DNA of 42,686 nt from Phenylobacterium sp. (GCF_030646615.1 NZ_JAUSLG010000049.1:1-42686), one strand, 5' to 3'; counted from the stretch's first letter, positions 25,047 through 34,917 are shown. Notes: a model not told the origin generated them from the sequence alone. Program-made: numbers and translations.

Positions 25047-27197
25047 ATGGACATCAGCAACACCCTTTCGGTCGACGATCTTCTGCACGCCTTTGTCGAA
25101 GGCGAGCTGCTGCCGGGCACGGGCGTAGAGCCGAAAGCCTTCTGGGCGGCTCTGGAAAGCATCCTGGCCGACTTCACCCCGCGCAACGCCGAGCTGCTGA
25201 AGCGCCGGGACGAGCTGCAGACCGCCATCGACGCCTGGTGGCGCGAGCGCCGCGGCAAGGATGTCAGCGTTTCCGAACAGACCGCCTTCCTGCGCGAGAT
25301 CGGCTATCTGCTGCCCGCCCCGCCGGCCTTCAAGATCGACACCCAGAACGTCGACCCCGAGATCGCCCGCCTGGCGGGACCGCAGCTCGTGGTGCCGGTG
25401 TCCAACGCCCGCTATGCGCTGAACGCCGCCAACGCCCGCTGGGGCAGCCTCTATGACGCCCTCTACGGCACCGACGCCCTGGAGCCGCCCACCGGCGGCA
25501 AGGGCTATGATCCCGAGCGCGGCGGCAAGGTGATCGCCTATGCCCGCCAGCTGCTGGACCAGGTGGCCCCGCTCACGGCCGGCTCCCACGCCGACGCTGT
25601 CAGCTACGCCATCGCCGGCAAGGACCTGGTGGTCCGCCTGAAGGACGGGACCGAGGCCCGCCTCGCCACCGACGATCAGCTGGCCGGCTGGCGGGGCTCA
25701 AAGGACGCCCCCGAGGGCGTGCTGCTGCGTCACAACGGCCTGCACCTGGAGATCCTCGTCGACCGGTCGAGCAATATCGGCAAGGACGACCCGGCAGGCG
25801 TCGCCGACGTGCTGGTGGAAGCCGCCCTGACCGCCATCCAGGACTGCGAGGATTCCGTCGCCGCCGTGGACGCCGAGGACAAGACCGGCGTCTATCGCAA
25901 CTGGCTGGGCCTGATGCGCGGCGACCTGGAGGCGAGCTTCCCCAAGGGCGGCCGCACCGAGACCCGCCGGCTGGAGCCCGACCGGGTCTATACCGCCCCG
26001 GACGGTTCGGACTTGACCCTGCGCGGCCGCAGCCTCCTGCTGGTCCGCAATGTCGGCCACCACATGATCACCGACATGGTGCGCTTCGATGGCCAGGACG
26101 CCTTCGAGACCGCCGTCGACGCCCTGATCACCGTGGCTGCGGCCCTGCACGACCTGAAGGGCCAGAAGACCAACAGCCCGGCCGGCTCCATCTATGTGGT
26201 GAAGCCCAAGATGCATGGACCCGACGAGGTGGCGCTGGCCGTCCGCCTCTTCGACCTGGTCGAGGACGCGCTGGGCCTGCCGCGCAACACCGTCAAGATC
26301 GGCGTCATGGACGAGGAGCGCCGCACCAGCGCCAACCTCAAGGCCTGCATCCATGCGGCCCGGGAGCGGATCGTGTTCATCAACACCGGCTTCCTCGACC
26401 GCACCGGCGATGAGATCCACACCGCCATGGAGGCTGGCCCCATGGTCCGCAAGGACGCCATGAAGGCCGAGCCCTGGCTGCCGGCCTATGAGAAGCGCAA
26501 TGTGGAGATCGGCCTGGCCACCGGCTTCATCGGCCGCGCCCAGATCGGCAAGGGCATGTGGGCCGCCCCCGACATGATGAAGGACATGCTGGCCGCCAAG
26601 ATCGGCCACCCCAGGGCCGGCGCCAACACCGCCTGGGTGCCCTCGCCCACGGCCGCCGTCCTGCACGCCCTGCACTATCACCAGGTGGATGTGGCCGCCC
26701 TGCAGGCCTCAATGGACGCCACTGAGCCCACGGGCCTGGAGGATCTGCTCACCCTGCCCCTGGCCAAGTCCAACTGGAACGCCGCCGACATCGCCCAGGA
26801 GCTGGACAACAACGTCCAGGGCATCCTCGGCTATGTGGTGCGCTGGATCGACCAGGGGGTCGGCTGCTCCAAGGTGCCGGACATCCACGACGTGGGGCTG
26901 ATGGAGGACCGGGCGACCCTGCGGATCTCCAGCCAGCACATCGCCAACTGGCTTCACCACGGCATCTGCACCGAGGCCCAGGTGCGCGAAACCTTCGCCC
27001 GCATGGCCAAGGTGGTGGACGGCCAGAACGCCGGCGACGCCCTCTATCAGCCCATGAGCTTGAATCTCGACGCCAGCGTCGCCTATCAGGCCGCCCTGGA
27101 GCTGGTGTTCGAAGGCCGCGTCCAGCCCAACGGCTATACCGAGCACATCCTCACCCGCCGCCGGCGCGAACGTAAGGCGCAGGCCGCCGGCGCCTGA
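25047..27197 (+). CDS. glcB: Malate synthase G
   Basis: 716 residues, full length for the G form (E. coli 723). It condenses glyoxylate with acetyl-CoA to give malate, completing the glyoxylate shunt begun by aceA upstream. The catalytic arginine is Arg334 in '[11 protein letters not shown]', and the general base is Asp621 in '[12 protein letters not shown]'. The motif [13 protein letters not shown] and the C-terminal [17 protein letters not shown] region are also present. Start ATG 25047. It lies in tandem with the RamB/ScfR-like gene but 312 bp away, so it probably has its own promoter. A UUCG hairpin follows. Confidence 0.95.
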   Translation: MDISNTLSVDDLLHAFVEGELLPGTGVEPKAFWAALESILADFTPRNAELLKRRDELQTAIDAWWRERRGKDVSVSEQTAFLREIGYLLPAPPAFKIDTQNVDPEIARLAGPQLVVPVSNARYALNAANARWGSLYDALYGTDALEPPTGGKGYDPERGGKVIAYARQLLDQVAPLTAGSHADAVSYAIAGKDLVVRLKDGTEARLATDDQLAGWRGSKDAPEGVLLRHNGLHLEILVDRSSNIGKDDPAGVADVLVEAALTAIQDCEDSVAAVDAEDKTGVYRNWLGLMRGDLEASFPKGGRTETRRLEPDRVYTAPDGSDLTLRGRSLLLVRNVGHHMITDMVRFDGQDAFETAVDALITVAAALHDLKGQKTNSPAGSIYVVKPKMHGPDEVALAVRLFDLVEDALGLPRNTVKIGVMDEERRTSANLKACIHAARERIVFINTGFLDRTGDEIHTAMEAGPMVRKDAMKAEPWLPAYEKRNVEIGLATGFIGRAQIGKGMWAAPDMMKDMLAAKIGHPRAGANTAWVPSPTAAVLHALHYHQVDVAALQASMDATEPTGLEDLLTLPLAKSNWNAADIAQELDNNVQGILGYVVRWIDQGVGCSKVPDIHDVGLMEDRATLRISSQHIANWLHHGICTEAQVRETFARMAKVVDGQNAGDALYQPMSLNLDASVAYQAALELVFEGRVQPNGYTEHILTRRRRERKAQAAGA

Positions 27198-27205
27198 TCC
27201 TGGTC

Positions 27206-27223
27206 CCGCCCCTTCGGGGGCGG
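27206..27223 (+). terminator. Hairpin after malate synthase G
   Basis: CCGCCCC-TTCG-GGGGCGG, a perfect 7-bp stem with a stable UUCG tetraloop 9 bp after the stop, followed only by ATTTGA. Probable terminator or 3'-end stabiliser. Confidence 0.65.
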
Positions 27224-27296
27224 ATTTGACCGGCGTCATAGCCGGGCTGGCGCAGGCGGCGTTTCTCTCAGGTCCGCGAACCTGGAGACGCCGTCC

Positions 27297-28271
27297 TTGC
27301 GCCCGCTGACCACAGGCCTGCTGGCCGCCCTGTCGCTGGCCGCCCTAGCCGCCCTCGGGACCGGCGCGCGGGCCTATCATCGCGACATGACCCAGGCCCG
27401 CGCCGCGCTCGCCGGGCGTAGCCAGGTGGTCGAGACCGCCTTCGGGCCGGTGGAGTACGCCGAGGACGGCCAGGGGCCCGCCGTGCTGGTCATCCATGGC
27501 AGCGGCGGCGGCTTTGACCAGGGCCTGGCCTTTTCGGAACCCCTGACGGGCGTCCGGCGGATCTCCCCCTCGCGGTTCGGCTACCTGCAGAGCCCCATGC
27601 CGGCGGGCGCGACCCCGGAGATGCAGGCCGACGCCCTGGCCGAATTGCTGGGCGCCCTTGCAACGGGGCCCGTGGTGATCCTCGGCGGCTCGGCCGGCGC
27701 CCTGTCGGCGACCCAGCTGGCGCTGCGCCATCCTGAGCTCTGCCGGGGCCTGGTGCTGGTCGCCCCGGCCCTCTATGCGCCCGACCGGGCGCCCGACGCC
27801 CGGGCGCCAACCCCGCCCGTGGTCGACGCCCTTATCCAGGCCGCCCTGGGCTCGGACCTGGTGTTCTGGCTGGGGATGAAGGCCGCGCCGGATCTGATGG
27901 TCCGCACGGTCCTGGGGACTGATCCGGCCCTGCTGACCACGGCCACGGCCTCAGAGCGCCGACGGGTAAGCGAGGTCCTGTTCCACATCCTGCCGATCCG
28001 CCCGCGCCGGGACGGCCTGATCATGGACGGCGCCACCTCCGGCGCGCCGCCCCCCTACGATTTTGACCGGATCGCCTGCCCCGTGCTGGCCATCGCCGCC
28101 CGGGACGACCTCTATGGGACCGACCGGGCCGCGGTCCATGTGGCGCAGCTGGCGCCCACGGCCGAACTCGTCCTGTTCGAGGAAGGCGGCCACCTCTGGG
28201 TCGGCCATGACCAGGCCCTTTGGGCGGCTGTCGCGGAGTTCATTTCGGCCCAGGCGGCAGACGCGCCCTAA
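27297..28271 (+). CDS. Membrane-anchored or exported alpha/beta hydrolase
   Basis: 324 residues. An N-terminal hydrophobic helix (residues ~5-24) acts as signal or anchor. The alpha/beta hydrolase core has an oxyanion motif HGSGGG (~65), nucleophile Ser132 in 'LGGSAGA' (the family GxSxG), an acid candidate in 'AARDDLYG' (~270), and His299 in 'EEGGHLWVGHD'. The substrate is unknown. Start is TTG 27297, because the hydrophobic leader begins there. The stop overlaps the end of the convergent lipoprotein gene by 3 bases. Confidence 0.82.
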   Translation: MRPLTTGLLAALSLAALAALGTGARAYHRDMTQARAALAGRSQVVETAFGPVEYAEDGQGPAVLVIHGSGGGFDQGLAFSEPLTGVRRISPSRFGYLQSPMPAGATPEMQADALAELLGALATGPVVILGGSAGALSATQLALRHPELCRGLVLVAPALYAPDRAPDARAPTPPVVDALIQAALGSDLVFWLGMKAAPDLMVRTVLGTDPALLTTATASERRRVSEVLFHILPIRPRRDGLIMDGATSGAPPPYDFDRIACPVLAIAARDDLYGTDRAAVHVAQLAPTAELVLFEEGGHLWVGHDQALWAAVAEFISAQAADAP

Positions 28272-28693
28272 GGACAGCGGCGGCGAACGAGGCCGGTTGA
28301 GCCTTCGCTCACATCCGTCAGGGTCTGGCCGTCCTCGGAGAGCTGGAACACCCGGCTGTCGACCCAGGTTTCGCCCTCGCCGCTCATCATCGCCTCGATC
28401 GCCAGGCGGCCGTCGGCCTCAAGGCGGGTGGCGCTGATCTCACCCTGGCTCTCATAGAAGCCGATGGCGTCCGGACCAATGGTCAGGCGCGACTCGTCGC
28501 CACCCCCGCCACAGGCTGAAGGATCGGCGTTCCACTCCCCCTGGAAGGTGGGCGGCGCGGTGACGGAGATGGCGCTGACCGCGGGCTCTGTGGTCGGCGC
28601 CGGCGCTTGGCCAGGCCCGGCCTCTTCCCCGGGCGAGCAGGCGGCCAGGAGCAGGACGAGGGCGACGCCAGGCAGGAGGGGGCGCATCAGCAT
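28268..28693 (-). CDS. Small lipoprotein, unknown function
   Basis: 141 residues. A lipoprotein signal with lipobox LLAAC (Cys19) is followed by a proline/alanine linker. The globular part (GEWNADPSACG...GPDAIGFYESQGEISATR...GEGETWVDSRVFQLS...LVRRRCP) has a lipocalin-like or small beta-barrel feel, but I do not recognise the family. Two cysteines besides the lipobox Cys could form a disulfide. It starts 10 bp downstream of the M17 aminopeptidase gene on the same strand, so the two are probably co-transcribed. Confidence 0.7.
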   Translation of the reverse strand: MLMRPLLPGVALVLLLAACSPGEEAGPGQAPAPTTEPAVSAISVTAPPTFQGEWNADPSACGGGGDESRLTIGPDAIGFYESQGEISATRLEADGRLAIEAMMSGEGETWVDSRVFQLSEDGQTLTDVSEGSTGLVRRRCP

Positions 28694-28703
28694 GACTTTC
28701 CGA

Positions 28704-30311
28704 TCAGGTTTCAGGGCCGGCGATGGGCTGGAAATCCCGCACGAAACGCTCAAGCAGACGCACCGTAAACCCGGCCGAGCCCGCAGGCTTCATGTCATCG
28801 GCCGCCCCATAGGCCATGCCGGCGATGTCCAGGTGAGCCCAGGGAATGTCGGGGTCGATGAACTCGCCGATGAAGTGGGCGCCCGTGCCGGCGCCGGCCC
28901 CTTCGCCGCCGCCATTCTTCAGATCGGCGATGGTGGAGCTGATGTCGGACCCGTAGCTGGGGTGCAGGGGAAGCCGCCACAGGGGTTCGTCCACCGCCTC
29001 GCCGGCCGCCTCGAGCTGATCGGCCAGGGCGTCATGGCGGGTGAACAGGCCGGCATACTCATCCCCCAGGGCCTGCCGCACGGCGCCGGTCAAGGTGGCC
29101 ACATCCACCACCGCAGCCGGCTCCAGCTGGGCGTCCACCCAGGACAGGGCGTCCGCCAGGACCAGGCGGCCCTCGGCGTCGGTGGAGACGATCTCGATGG
29201 TCTTGCCGTTCATCGCCGTCAGTACGTCGGCAGGGCGGATGGCGCGACCGTCCGGCATGTTTTCGGCCAGGGCCGCTACGGCGATCACATTGACCGGCGC
29301 CCGAGCCCTGGCCAGGGCGATCGCCGCCCCGGTGACGCTGGCCGCGCCAGACATGTCCATCTTCATATTGCCCATGTTCGTGCTGGGCTTGATGGAGATT
29401 CCCCCGGTGTCGAAGGTGATCCCCTTGCCCACCAGCACCACGGGCGCGGCCGGAGCGCCCGCGCCACGGTATCGGATGACCAGCATGCGCGGCGGGCGCT
29501 CGGAGCCCTGGCCGACGCCGAGCAGCGCGCCCATGCCCAGCCGCTGCATGGCGGGCACGTCCAGCACCTCGATCGAGACGCCGGCCGCGCCAGCCAGAGC
29601 CGCCTGGGCCCGTGCGACGAACACCTCGGGATAGACGATATTGGCCGGCTCGTTGGAGATGTCCCGCGCCCAGGCCATGGCCGAGACGATCGCCTCGCCC
29701 CGGGGCCGGTACTGCGCCTCTGCCGCCGCGGCGGCCTCGCTCACCAGGGTCGCGGCCCCCGGCGCCTTGCGCGCGCGGGCCTTGGCCTGGTGGAGGTCGG
29801 AGCGATAGTCGCCAAGCCCCAGGCCGATGGCGAACTCGGACGCCGCCTCCGCCGGCAGGCCGCCGGCCAGCACCGTCACGGCGCCCGGCTCGTCCATCAG
29901 CGCGCGCCCGGCGACAGCGCCCGCCGACTGGTAGGTCTTGGCCAACGGCGTCTCGCCCAGCCCGACCACCAGGATCATGTCCCAGGCGCCGAGGCCCCGC
30001 AGGCTCAGGGTCTTGCGGGCGTCGTACGAGAAATCAGCTGAGCCCAGCGCCCGGGCCAACGCTGCGCGTTCGGCCTCTGTCAGGCTCGCGGCCCGGGTCG
30101 CAAGGTCGGCCTCGCTGCTCAAGGGCAGGACCAGCAGGCCGCCAGCCGCCGGCGCCTCGGTGGTGAAACTGACGGCCCGCCACACGGGCTTGGCCGCCAC
30201 GCCCTGGCTGGCCGCAGCCGTCGATCCCGCGCCCTGAGCCTCAGCGAGTGTGGGTGCGGCAAGCGCCAGAACGCAGGCGGCGGCGCAGGCGAAGAGACGG
30301 GGATGGGGCAT
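28704..30311 (-). CDS. Exported M17 leucyl aminopeptidase
   Basis: 535 residues. It has an N-terminal signal peptide (cleavage near AEAQ, residue ~25), unlike the usual cytoplasmic PepA, so it probably works in the periplasm or outside. The M17 catalytic domain is intact: GKGITFDTGGISIKP (metal/catalytic Lys and Asp), MKMDMSGAA, and STDAEGRLVLADAL, the family NTDAEGRL with S for N. It removes N-terminal residues from peptides with two metal ions. It is upstream of and likely co-transcribed with a lipoprotein. An 11-bp inverted repeat spans the leader. Confidence 0.9.
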   Translation of the reverse strand: MPHPRLFACAAACVLALAAPTLAEAQGAGSTAAASQGVAAKPVWRAVSFTTEAPAAGGLLVLPLSSEADLATRAASLTEAERAALARALGSADFSYDARKTLSLRGLGAWDMILVVGLGETPLAKTYQSAGAVAGRALMDEPGAVTVLAGGLPAEAASEFAIGLGLGDYRSDLHQAKARARKAPGAATLVSEAAAAAEAQYRPRGEAIVSAMAWARDISNEPANIVYPEVFVARAQAALAGAAGVSIEVLDVPAMQRLGMGALLGVGQGSERPPRMLVIRYRGAGAPAAPVVLVGKGITFDTGGISIKPSTNMGNMKMDMSGAASVTGAAIALARARAPVNVIAVAALAENMPDGRAIRPADVLTAMNGKTIEIVSTDAEGRLVLADALSWVDAQLEPAAVVDVATLTGAVRQALGDEYAGLFTRHDALADQLEAAGEAVDEPLWRLPLHPSYGSDISSTIADLKNGGGEGAGAGTGAHFIGEFIDPDIPWAHLDIAGMAYGAADDMKPAGSAGFTVRLLERFVRDFQPIAGPET

Positions 30312-30325
30312 GGGGGCTCCAGGAT

Positions 30326-30399
30326 CGGACGGGGACGGCGCAACGGCGGCTCAATGTTCGAAGCGAGGAGGCCAGTCAAAAGCCAAAGGTCCCCGTCCG
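30326..30399. repeat. Long-range perfect 11-bp inverted repeat in the aminopeptidase leader
   Basis: CGGACGGGGAC (30326-30336) and GTCCCCGTCCG (30389-30399) are perfect complements 52 nt apart. The downstream arm on the mRNA lies just before the aminopeptidase GGAG and ATG (30311). A TTGACT hexamer falls within the loop, so the full hairpin may or may not be transcribed. Confidence 0.5.
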
Positions 30400-30408
30400 C
30401 AAGTGCGC

Positions 30409-31035
30409 CTATCGCCAGGCGAAGACCGGCTGGTCGAGGTCGGCGACCCGGGTGACGCGGCCGGCGACCAGTTCGCGCAGCTGATAGACCAGGGCGGCGG
30501 TGGGGGCGTGCAGGTGCTGGTCGCCGATCCGCATGCGGATCACAGGACGCGGGCTTTCGGGAATGGTCTCGAAGCTGACGGCGGTTTCGTCGCCGATATG
30601 ATCCAGGCGAATCCGATGGGCCGAGGCGACCTCGGCCGGGTTCAGCCGCATCTCGCAGGCGCCGTCCAGCCAGGCCACCACGGGGCTGATCACATAGCCC
30701 GACCGGGTGGGATAGTCGTCCAGCACCCCAAGGATCTCCGAGGCCGGCAGCGTCACCCCGAGCTCCTCCTCCAGCTCCCGCAGGGCGGCCTGTTCCAGGG
30801 TTTCGCCGGGGTCGCAGCGGCCGCCGGGCAAGGCCCACTGGCCGGCGTGCGCCCGCATGGCCGCCGCCCGCCTCGTCAGCAGGAAGGCGGTCTCGCCTGA
30901 CCCGTCGTCGGCCTCCACCAGGGTGATGGCGACGGCCGCCCGCTTCAGGTCCGCCCCCGGATAGGCGATGCGGGGAAAGGCGGCGCAGGCGCGGGTCAGG
31001 GTCTCGCGGAACGTGGCGGCGAAGAGGTGGCTCAT
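30409..31035 (-). CDS. Nudix hydrolase (CoA pyrophosphatase-like)
   Basis: 208 residues. It contains a complete Nudix box fitting G-x5-E-x7-REUxEExGU (segments GGRCDPGE and LRELEEELGV, residues ~71-95), preceded by LLTRRAAAMRAHAGQWALPG. The length and the region before the box resemble CoA-diphosphatase-type Nudix proteins (NUDT7/8-like), but the substrate is not certain. Start ATG 31035. Part of a same-strand run from 37 kb to 28 kb, with 48 bp to the pentapeptide gene upstream. Confidence 0.85.
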   Translation of the reverse strand: MSHLFAATFRETLTRACAAFPRIAYPGADLKRAAVAITLVEADDGSGETAFLLTRRAAAMRAHAGQWALPGGRCDPGETLEQAALRELEEELGVTLPASEILGVLDDYPTRSGYVISPVVAWLDGACEMRLNPAEVASAHRIRLDHIGDETAVSFETIPESPRPVIRMRIGDQHLHAPTAALVYQLRELVAGRVTRVADLDQPVFAWR

Positions 31036-31083
31036 GCCTCATCAGCTACGCTACGGCGCGCGAGGCGTGAACCCTGATCTGGC

Positions 31084-31725
31084 TCAGACCACCTTGAGAC
31101 CCAGCCCGATCAGCAGCTGGGCCGCCTGGGCCTTGGAGATGAAGGCGCCGCGGAACCGACCGGCGTCGGAAAGCCGCAGGTCCCCCAGGTCCGCGCCCCG
31201 CAGGTCGGCGGCCTCGAAACGGGCGTCGGTGAGATTGGCGTCGCGGAGATTGCAGGCGAGCAGCACCGCCTCGCGGAAGTCACAGCCGGCGAGGTCGGCG
31301 CCTTGCAGGTCCAGGGCCTCGAGCTCGGCCTTGCGGAAGCTCACCCCCCGCAGATAGGCGTTGACCAGCAGGCAACGCTCGAACGTCAGGCCCAGGGCGC
31401 TGACCTCCTGAAACTGGGCGCCGGTCAGCTTGCAGTCGGCGAGGCGGGCCGCCGCCAGGCGGGCGCCCCGCCAGCGGGTATTGTTGAGATCACAGCCCGT
31501 GAAGCTCGCCTCGGTCAGGTCGGCCGACCCGAAGTCGGCCCGCCCAGCCCGGCAGCGGGCGAAGACGCAGCCGGCCAGCTCCAGGTCGGTGAGATCGGCG
31601 GCGGCCAGGTCCCAGCCGACGAAGCGGCTGGCGCCATGGGCGGACAGGACCGCCGCCACGGCCGCCCTGTCCGCCACGCCCGGCGGCGGAGCTGGCTCAA
31701 AGAGATCGGCGGGCTGTCGGGTCAT
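31084..31725 (-). CDS. Pentapeptide-repeat protein
   Basis: 213 residues. Residues ~30-195 are built from A(D/N)LxX-type pentapeptides (for example ADLTDLELAG, ANLTDARFEAADLRGADLGDL), which fold as a right-handed quadrilateral beta-helix. A short hydrophobic helix ends the protein (AAQLLIGLGLKVV). Some relatives (Qnr, McbG) protect gyrase by mimicking DNA, but that cannot be claimed here. Several cysteines occur within the coils. Start ATG 31725, 47 bp from the esterase gene upstream on the same strand. Confidence 0.85.
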   Translation of the reverse strand: MTRQPADLFEPAPPPGVADRAAVAAVLSAHGASRFVGWDLAAADLTDLELAGCVFARCRAGRADFGSADLTEASFTGCDLNNTRWRGARLAAARLADCKLTGAQFQEVSALGLTFERCLLVNAYLRGVSFRKAELEALDLQGADLAGCDFREAVLLACNLRDANLTDARFEAADLRGADLGDLRLSDAGRFRGAFISKAQAAQLLIGLGLKVV

Positions 31726-31772
31726 CCCCCTGGCTAGTCACGGCCGCCTCCCGATGCAAGCGAAGCGGGCGC

Positions 31773-33344
31773 TCAGCCTCGCCGGCTGGACCAGTATTCC
31801 CGGAAGAAGCTGCGGGGATCCGACTTGGCCTCAGTGGGCGCGCCGAACACCAGGGTCGTGCGCGCCTCGGCGTCGTAGGGCGCCCAGGCCGGGGTGGCCG
31901 CATTGTTGGGGTCGCCCGTGGCCGCCAGGGCGACCCAGGCCGAGGCGATCTCTCCGGCCAGCCGCTGATTGTCCGCCGTCGGCCCGGCCAGGGGCGAGCG
32001 GATGTCGTACATGGCGTAGGGCACGTCGATCCCGTGGACGGCGCCATAACGTCCGCCGAAGGCCGGGCTGGGGCTCGCCCAGAGATAGGACCACGACCTG
32101 GCGCCGCCGGCCGCGAGCCTGCGCTCCAGCATGGTGACGGCGCCCAGGCGGAATGAGGTGTCACTGGCCATCCGCGCGCTGATGACGAAGGGCGTCGCGG
32201 CCGGGTCCTCGTCGCGATAGGCGGCGAGCAGCATCTCGGCCTCCTCGCCCACCCGGCGGCGGAAGCGCTCCAAGACCTCGTCCCAAGTCATGTCGAACTT
32301 GACCTCCCGATAGGTCCGCTCGTCCAGGGCGGTGGAGACGATCAGCGGGATGTCGAGGGATTCCTGCGGCGCGCCCGGCGTGAAGGGATGGTGCGGGATG
32401 GCGTGCCCCAGCACCGGTGAGAAGGACTGCGGCGCCTCGCCCCGGGAGCGCTCGCCGGCCTCCACATCGGCCTGGGCGGCCAGCAGGGTCTGATAGGGCA
32501 CGGCCTGCAGTTCGCGGATCTGGCTGGCCTTCAGGCCCAGGCGCTGCAGGAGCTGGTCGGCGACCTTGGCCGCCTCGTCCCGCTTCATGGCCACCAGGCG
32601 CGAGCCGCTCATGACCCCGGCGCTGGAGAACAGCCCCTTGGCCGAGGGCATGCCCAGCAGGTGGCTGACCTTGGCCCCGCCGCCGGACTGGCCGAAGATC
32701 AGCACCCGGCTGGGATCGCCGCCAAAGGCCTCCACATTGCGCGCCACCCATTGCAGGGCGGCCACCAGGTCCTGCACCCCGGCCGCGCCGGAATCGGCGA
32801 ACTCGCCCTCGTCGCCCAGATAGAGATAGCCCAGCGCGCTCAGCCGGTGATTGACCGTGATCACGACACAGTCGCCGAACCGGGCCAGCATCTCCCCGTC
32901 CCCGCCCGGCCCGTTGCTGGAGCCGCCATAGAAGCCGCCGCCGTGAAACCGCACCAGGACCGGGCGCTTGGCCCGCGGGCTGGGGTCGGGAGTCCAGAGA
33001 TTGAGGACCAGGCAGTCCTCGCCCATCCCGCCGGGCTGCACGTCGTTGAGGATCAGGTCGGCATAGGCATGGCGCCGGTCGCCGGGGATCTGCGGGGCGA
33101 TCTGCCCGTAGTCCAGGGCGTCGCGCACCCCGGCCCAGGGCTGCAGCGGCTGCGGCGCACGGAAGCGGTTGGCGCCTGCGGTGTCGGCGGCGTAGCGCAG
33201 GCCCTTGAAGCTGGCGATGCGGCCCGAGGACAGGCCGCGGACCTTGCCCTCGGCGGTCTCGACGATGGGGAACTGCCGGGCCTCGGCCTTGCGGACGGCG
33301 GCGAACATCGCCTCGGCCTCGGTCGTGTCGCTCTGGGTGCTCAT
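31773..33344 (-). CDS. Type-B carboxylesterase/lipase family protein 1
   Basis: 523 residues, cytoplasmic (no signal peptide). The carboxylesterase fold shows the oxyanion motif FHGGGFYGGS, the nucleophile Ser220 in 'FGQSGGGAK' (family GESAGG), a late His in 'AVHGIDVPYAM', and the ending WAPYDAEAR...REYW. Predicted to hydrolyse a carboxylic ester; the substrate is unknown. ATG 33344 is chosen because GGAG precedes it and the protein is colinear with its neighbour. It is 16 bp downstream of a second esterase of the same family (33361-34896), the last of the IclR-led operon. Confidence 0.88.
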   Translation of the reverse strand: MSTQSDTTEAEAMFAAVRKAEARQFPIVETAEGKVRGLSSGRIASFKGLRYAADTAGANRFRAPQPLQPWAGVRDALDYGQIAPQIPGDRRHAYADLILNDVQPGGMGEDCLVLNLWTPDPSPRAKRPVLVRFHGGGFYGGSSNGPGGDGEMLARFGDCVVITVNHRLSALGYLYLGDEGEFADSGAAGVQDLVAALQWVARNVEAFGGDPSRVLIFGQSGGGAKVSHLLGMPSAKGLFSSAGVMSGSRLVAMKRDEAAKVADQLLQRLGLKASQIRELQAVPYQTLLAAQADVEAGERSRGEAPQSFSPVLGHAIPHHPFTPGAPQESLDIPLIVSTALDERTYREVKFDMTWDEVLERFRRRVGEEAEMLLAAYRDEDPAATPFVISARMASDTSFRLGAVTMLERRLAAGGARSWSYLWASPSPAFGGRYGAVHGIDVPYAMYDIRSPLAGPTADNQRLAGEIASAWVALAATGDPNNAATPAWAPYDAEARTTLVFGAPTEAKSDPRSFFREYWSSRRG

Positions 33345-33360
33345 CACAGGTCTCCGGCGT

Positions 33361-34896
33361 TCAGCGGTGCAGGGTCCGACCCATCTGCTGGGTCTCGTAA
33401 CGGGCCATGAGCTTGCGCTCCTCGGCAAAGGGGTCGTGAGCCAGGCGGGGCGGGACCTCGAACAGCATCACCGGCCGCTCCGCCAGGTCATAGGCGGGCC
33501 AGTCGGGGACGGCGGCGTTGTTGGGATCGCCGGTGCGGGCGAAGCTGATCCAGCTCTCGGCCATGGCGTGGGCCATGGCTCGGGTCTCGTCGCTTTCGGG
33601 GCCCGTCAGATGGGTCGCATAGGCCACATTGTCGAACATGAAGGGCAGGTCCAGCGTGTGCTGGCTGATCTTGCGCCCGTCCTCGGCCGGGGAGCGCCAG
33701 GTGAGCTGATAAACCCAGGTCGGCGCGGCGTTCGCCCGCACCCGCTGTTCGGCCATGATCGTCTGGTCGAGCACATAGCCGCGGGCCGAGGTGATGGTGA
33801 AATAGACCTCGGTCGGCGAGGCCCCGGGATTGTCGGCGCGGAAGATGCCCACCGCCGCCTCCACATCCTCGGCCGGGATGAACTTGGCCAGCCGGCGCTT
33901 CATCTCGGCCTCGTCCATGTCGAAGACGCCCTCCTGATAGCCCAGCTGGTTGGAGAGTTCCGTCCGCGTCGTGCCGACCATCATCGGCAGGTGGTTCGAA
34001 CGGGCCGGCGCATCGGGCAGGAAGGGGTGCGCCTGGAACGCCAGGCCGTCGAGCACCGGCGAAAACCGCGAGCGCGTCTCGCGCATCACCTTGATCTGGG
34101 CCGCGCTGAGCGCGTCCACCGACGCCTCCAACAGCCGGTCGGCCTGGTTTGGCGCGATGTCCAGGATCTTGAGCAGGGCGTCGGTCAGGGACGCCGCATG
34201 TTCCGGCGACTGGATGCGCAGGTGCGATCCGCTCTGGACGATGCCGCGCTGGAACAGGCCCTCGGCGTCCTGGCCGGCATAACAGAGGCTGACCTTCCGC
34301 CCGCCACCGGACTGGCCAAAGATGGTGACGTTGTCCGGCGCGCCGCCGAAGGCCGCGATATTGTCCCGCACCCAGCGCATGGCGGCGATCAGGTCGAGAT
34401 AGCCGACATTGCCCGCCGCCGCGTAGTCCGGCCCCAGGCGTTCGCCCAGGAAGCAGTGGCCAAAGACGTTCAGACGGTGATTGAGGCCCACCACCACCAC
34501 GTCCCCGCGCAGGGCCAGCCGGGCGCCGTCATAGACCTTCTGCGACCCGGAACCGGCCTCGAACCCGCCGCCATGGAACCACAGCATCACCGGCCGGCCG
34601 GCGCTGTCGGTGTTCGGCGTCCAGATGTTGAGCCGCAGGCAGTCCTCGCTCATCGGCCCCTTGTCGGCCAGCATGCTGCGCATCTGCGGCGACTGGTGGC
34701 CATATTCGAAGGCGTCCTGAACCCCCGTCCAGGGCTCCACCGGCTGGGGCGGGCGGAAGCGGTTGGCGCCGCCTGTGGGCGCCCCATAGCGCAGGCCCTT
34801 GAAGACGCTGACGCCCTCGGCCCGGCGCCCCCGCGCCTTGCCCTGGGCAGTGTCGACCACCGGGGTCTCGACGGACAGTTCGGTCACGGAGGACAT
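33361..34896 (-). CDS. Type-B carboxylesterase/lipase family protein 2
   Basis: 511 residues, cytoplasmic. Motifs: FHGGGFEAGSGS, nucleophile Ser196 in 'FGQSGGGRKVS', late His in 'QHTLDLPFMFDNV', and SGDP-like 'ARTGDPNNAAVPDWPAYD' at the end. It is a diverged paralogue of the next gene (same FGQSGGG variant and GDPNNAA block), so the pair probably arose by tandem duplication, then specialised on different esters or steps. It starts 21 bp after the MmgE/PrpD gene and is 16 bp from esterase 1. Confidence 0.88.
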   Translation of the reverse strand: MSSVTELSVETPVVDTAQGKARGRRAEGVSVFKGLRYGAPTGGANRFRPPQPVEPWTGVQDAFEYGHQSPQMRSMLADKGPMSEDCLRLNIWTPNTDSAGRPVMLWFHGGGFEAGSGSQKVYDGARLALRGDVVVVGLNHRLNVFGHCFLGERLGPDYAAAGNVGYLDLIAAMRWVRDNIAAFGGAPDNVTIFGQSGGGRKVSLCYAGQDAEGLFQRGIVQSGSHLRIQSPEHAASLTDALLKILDIAPNQADRLLEASVDALSAAQIKVMRETRSRFSPVLDGLAFQAHPFLPDAPARSNHLPMMVGTTRTELSNQLGYQEGVFDMDEAEMKRRLAKFIPAEDVEAAVGIFRADNPGASPTEVYFTITSARGYVLDQTIMAEQRVRANAAPTWVYQLTWRSPAEDGRKISQHTLDLPFMFDNVAYATHLTGPESDETRAMAHAMAESWISFARTGDPNNAAVPDWPAYDLAERPVMLFEVPPRLAHDPFAEERKLMARYETQQMGRTLHR

Positions 34897-34917
34897 CAGC
34901 TCACCTCTTGTTGGGCT

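Noticed and set aside
31084..31725. Qnr-type fluoroquinolone resistance protein
   Set aside because: Pentapeptide repeats alone do not show gyrase protection, and no Qnr-specific loops are recognisable.
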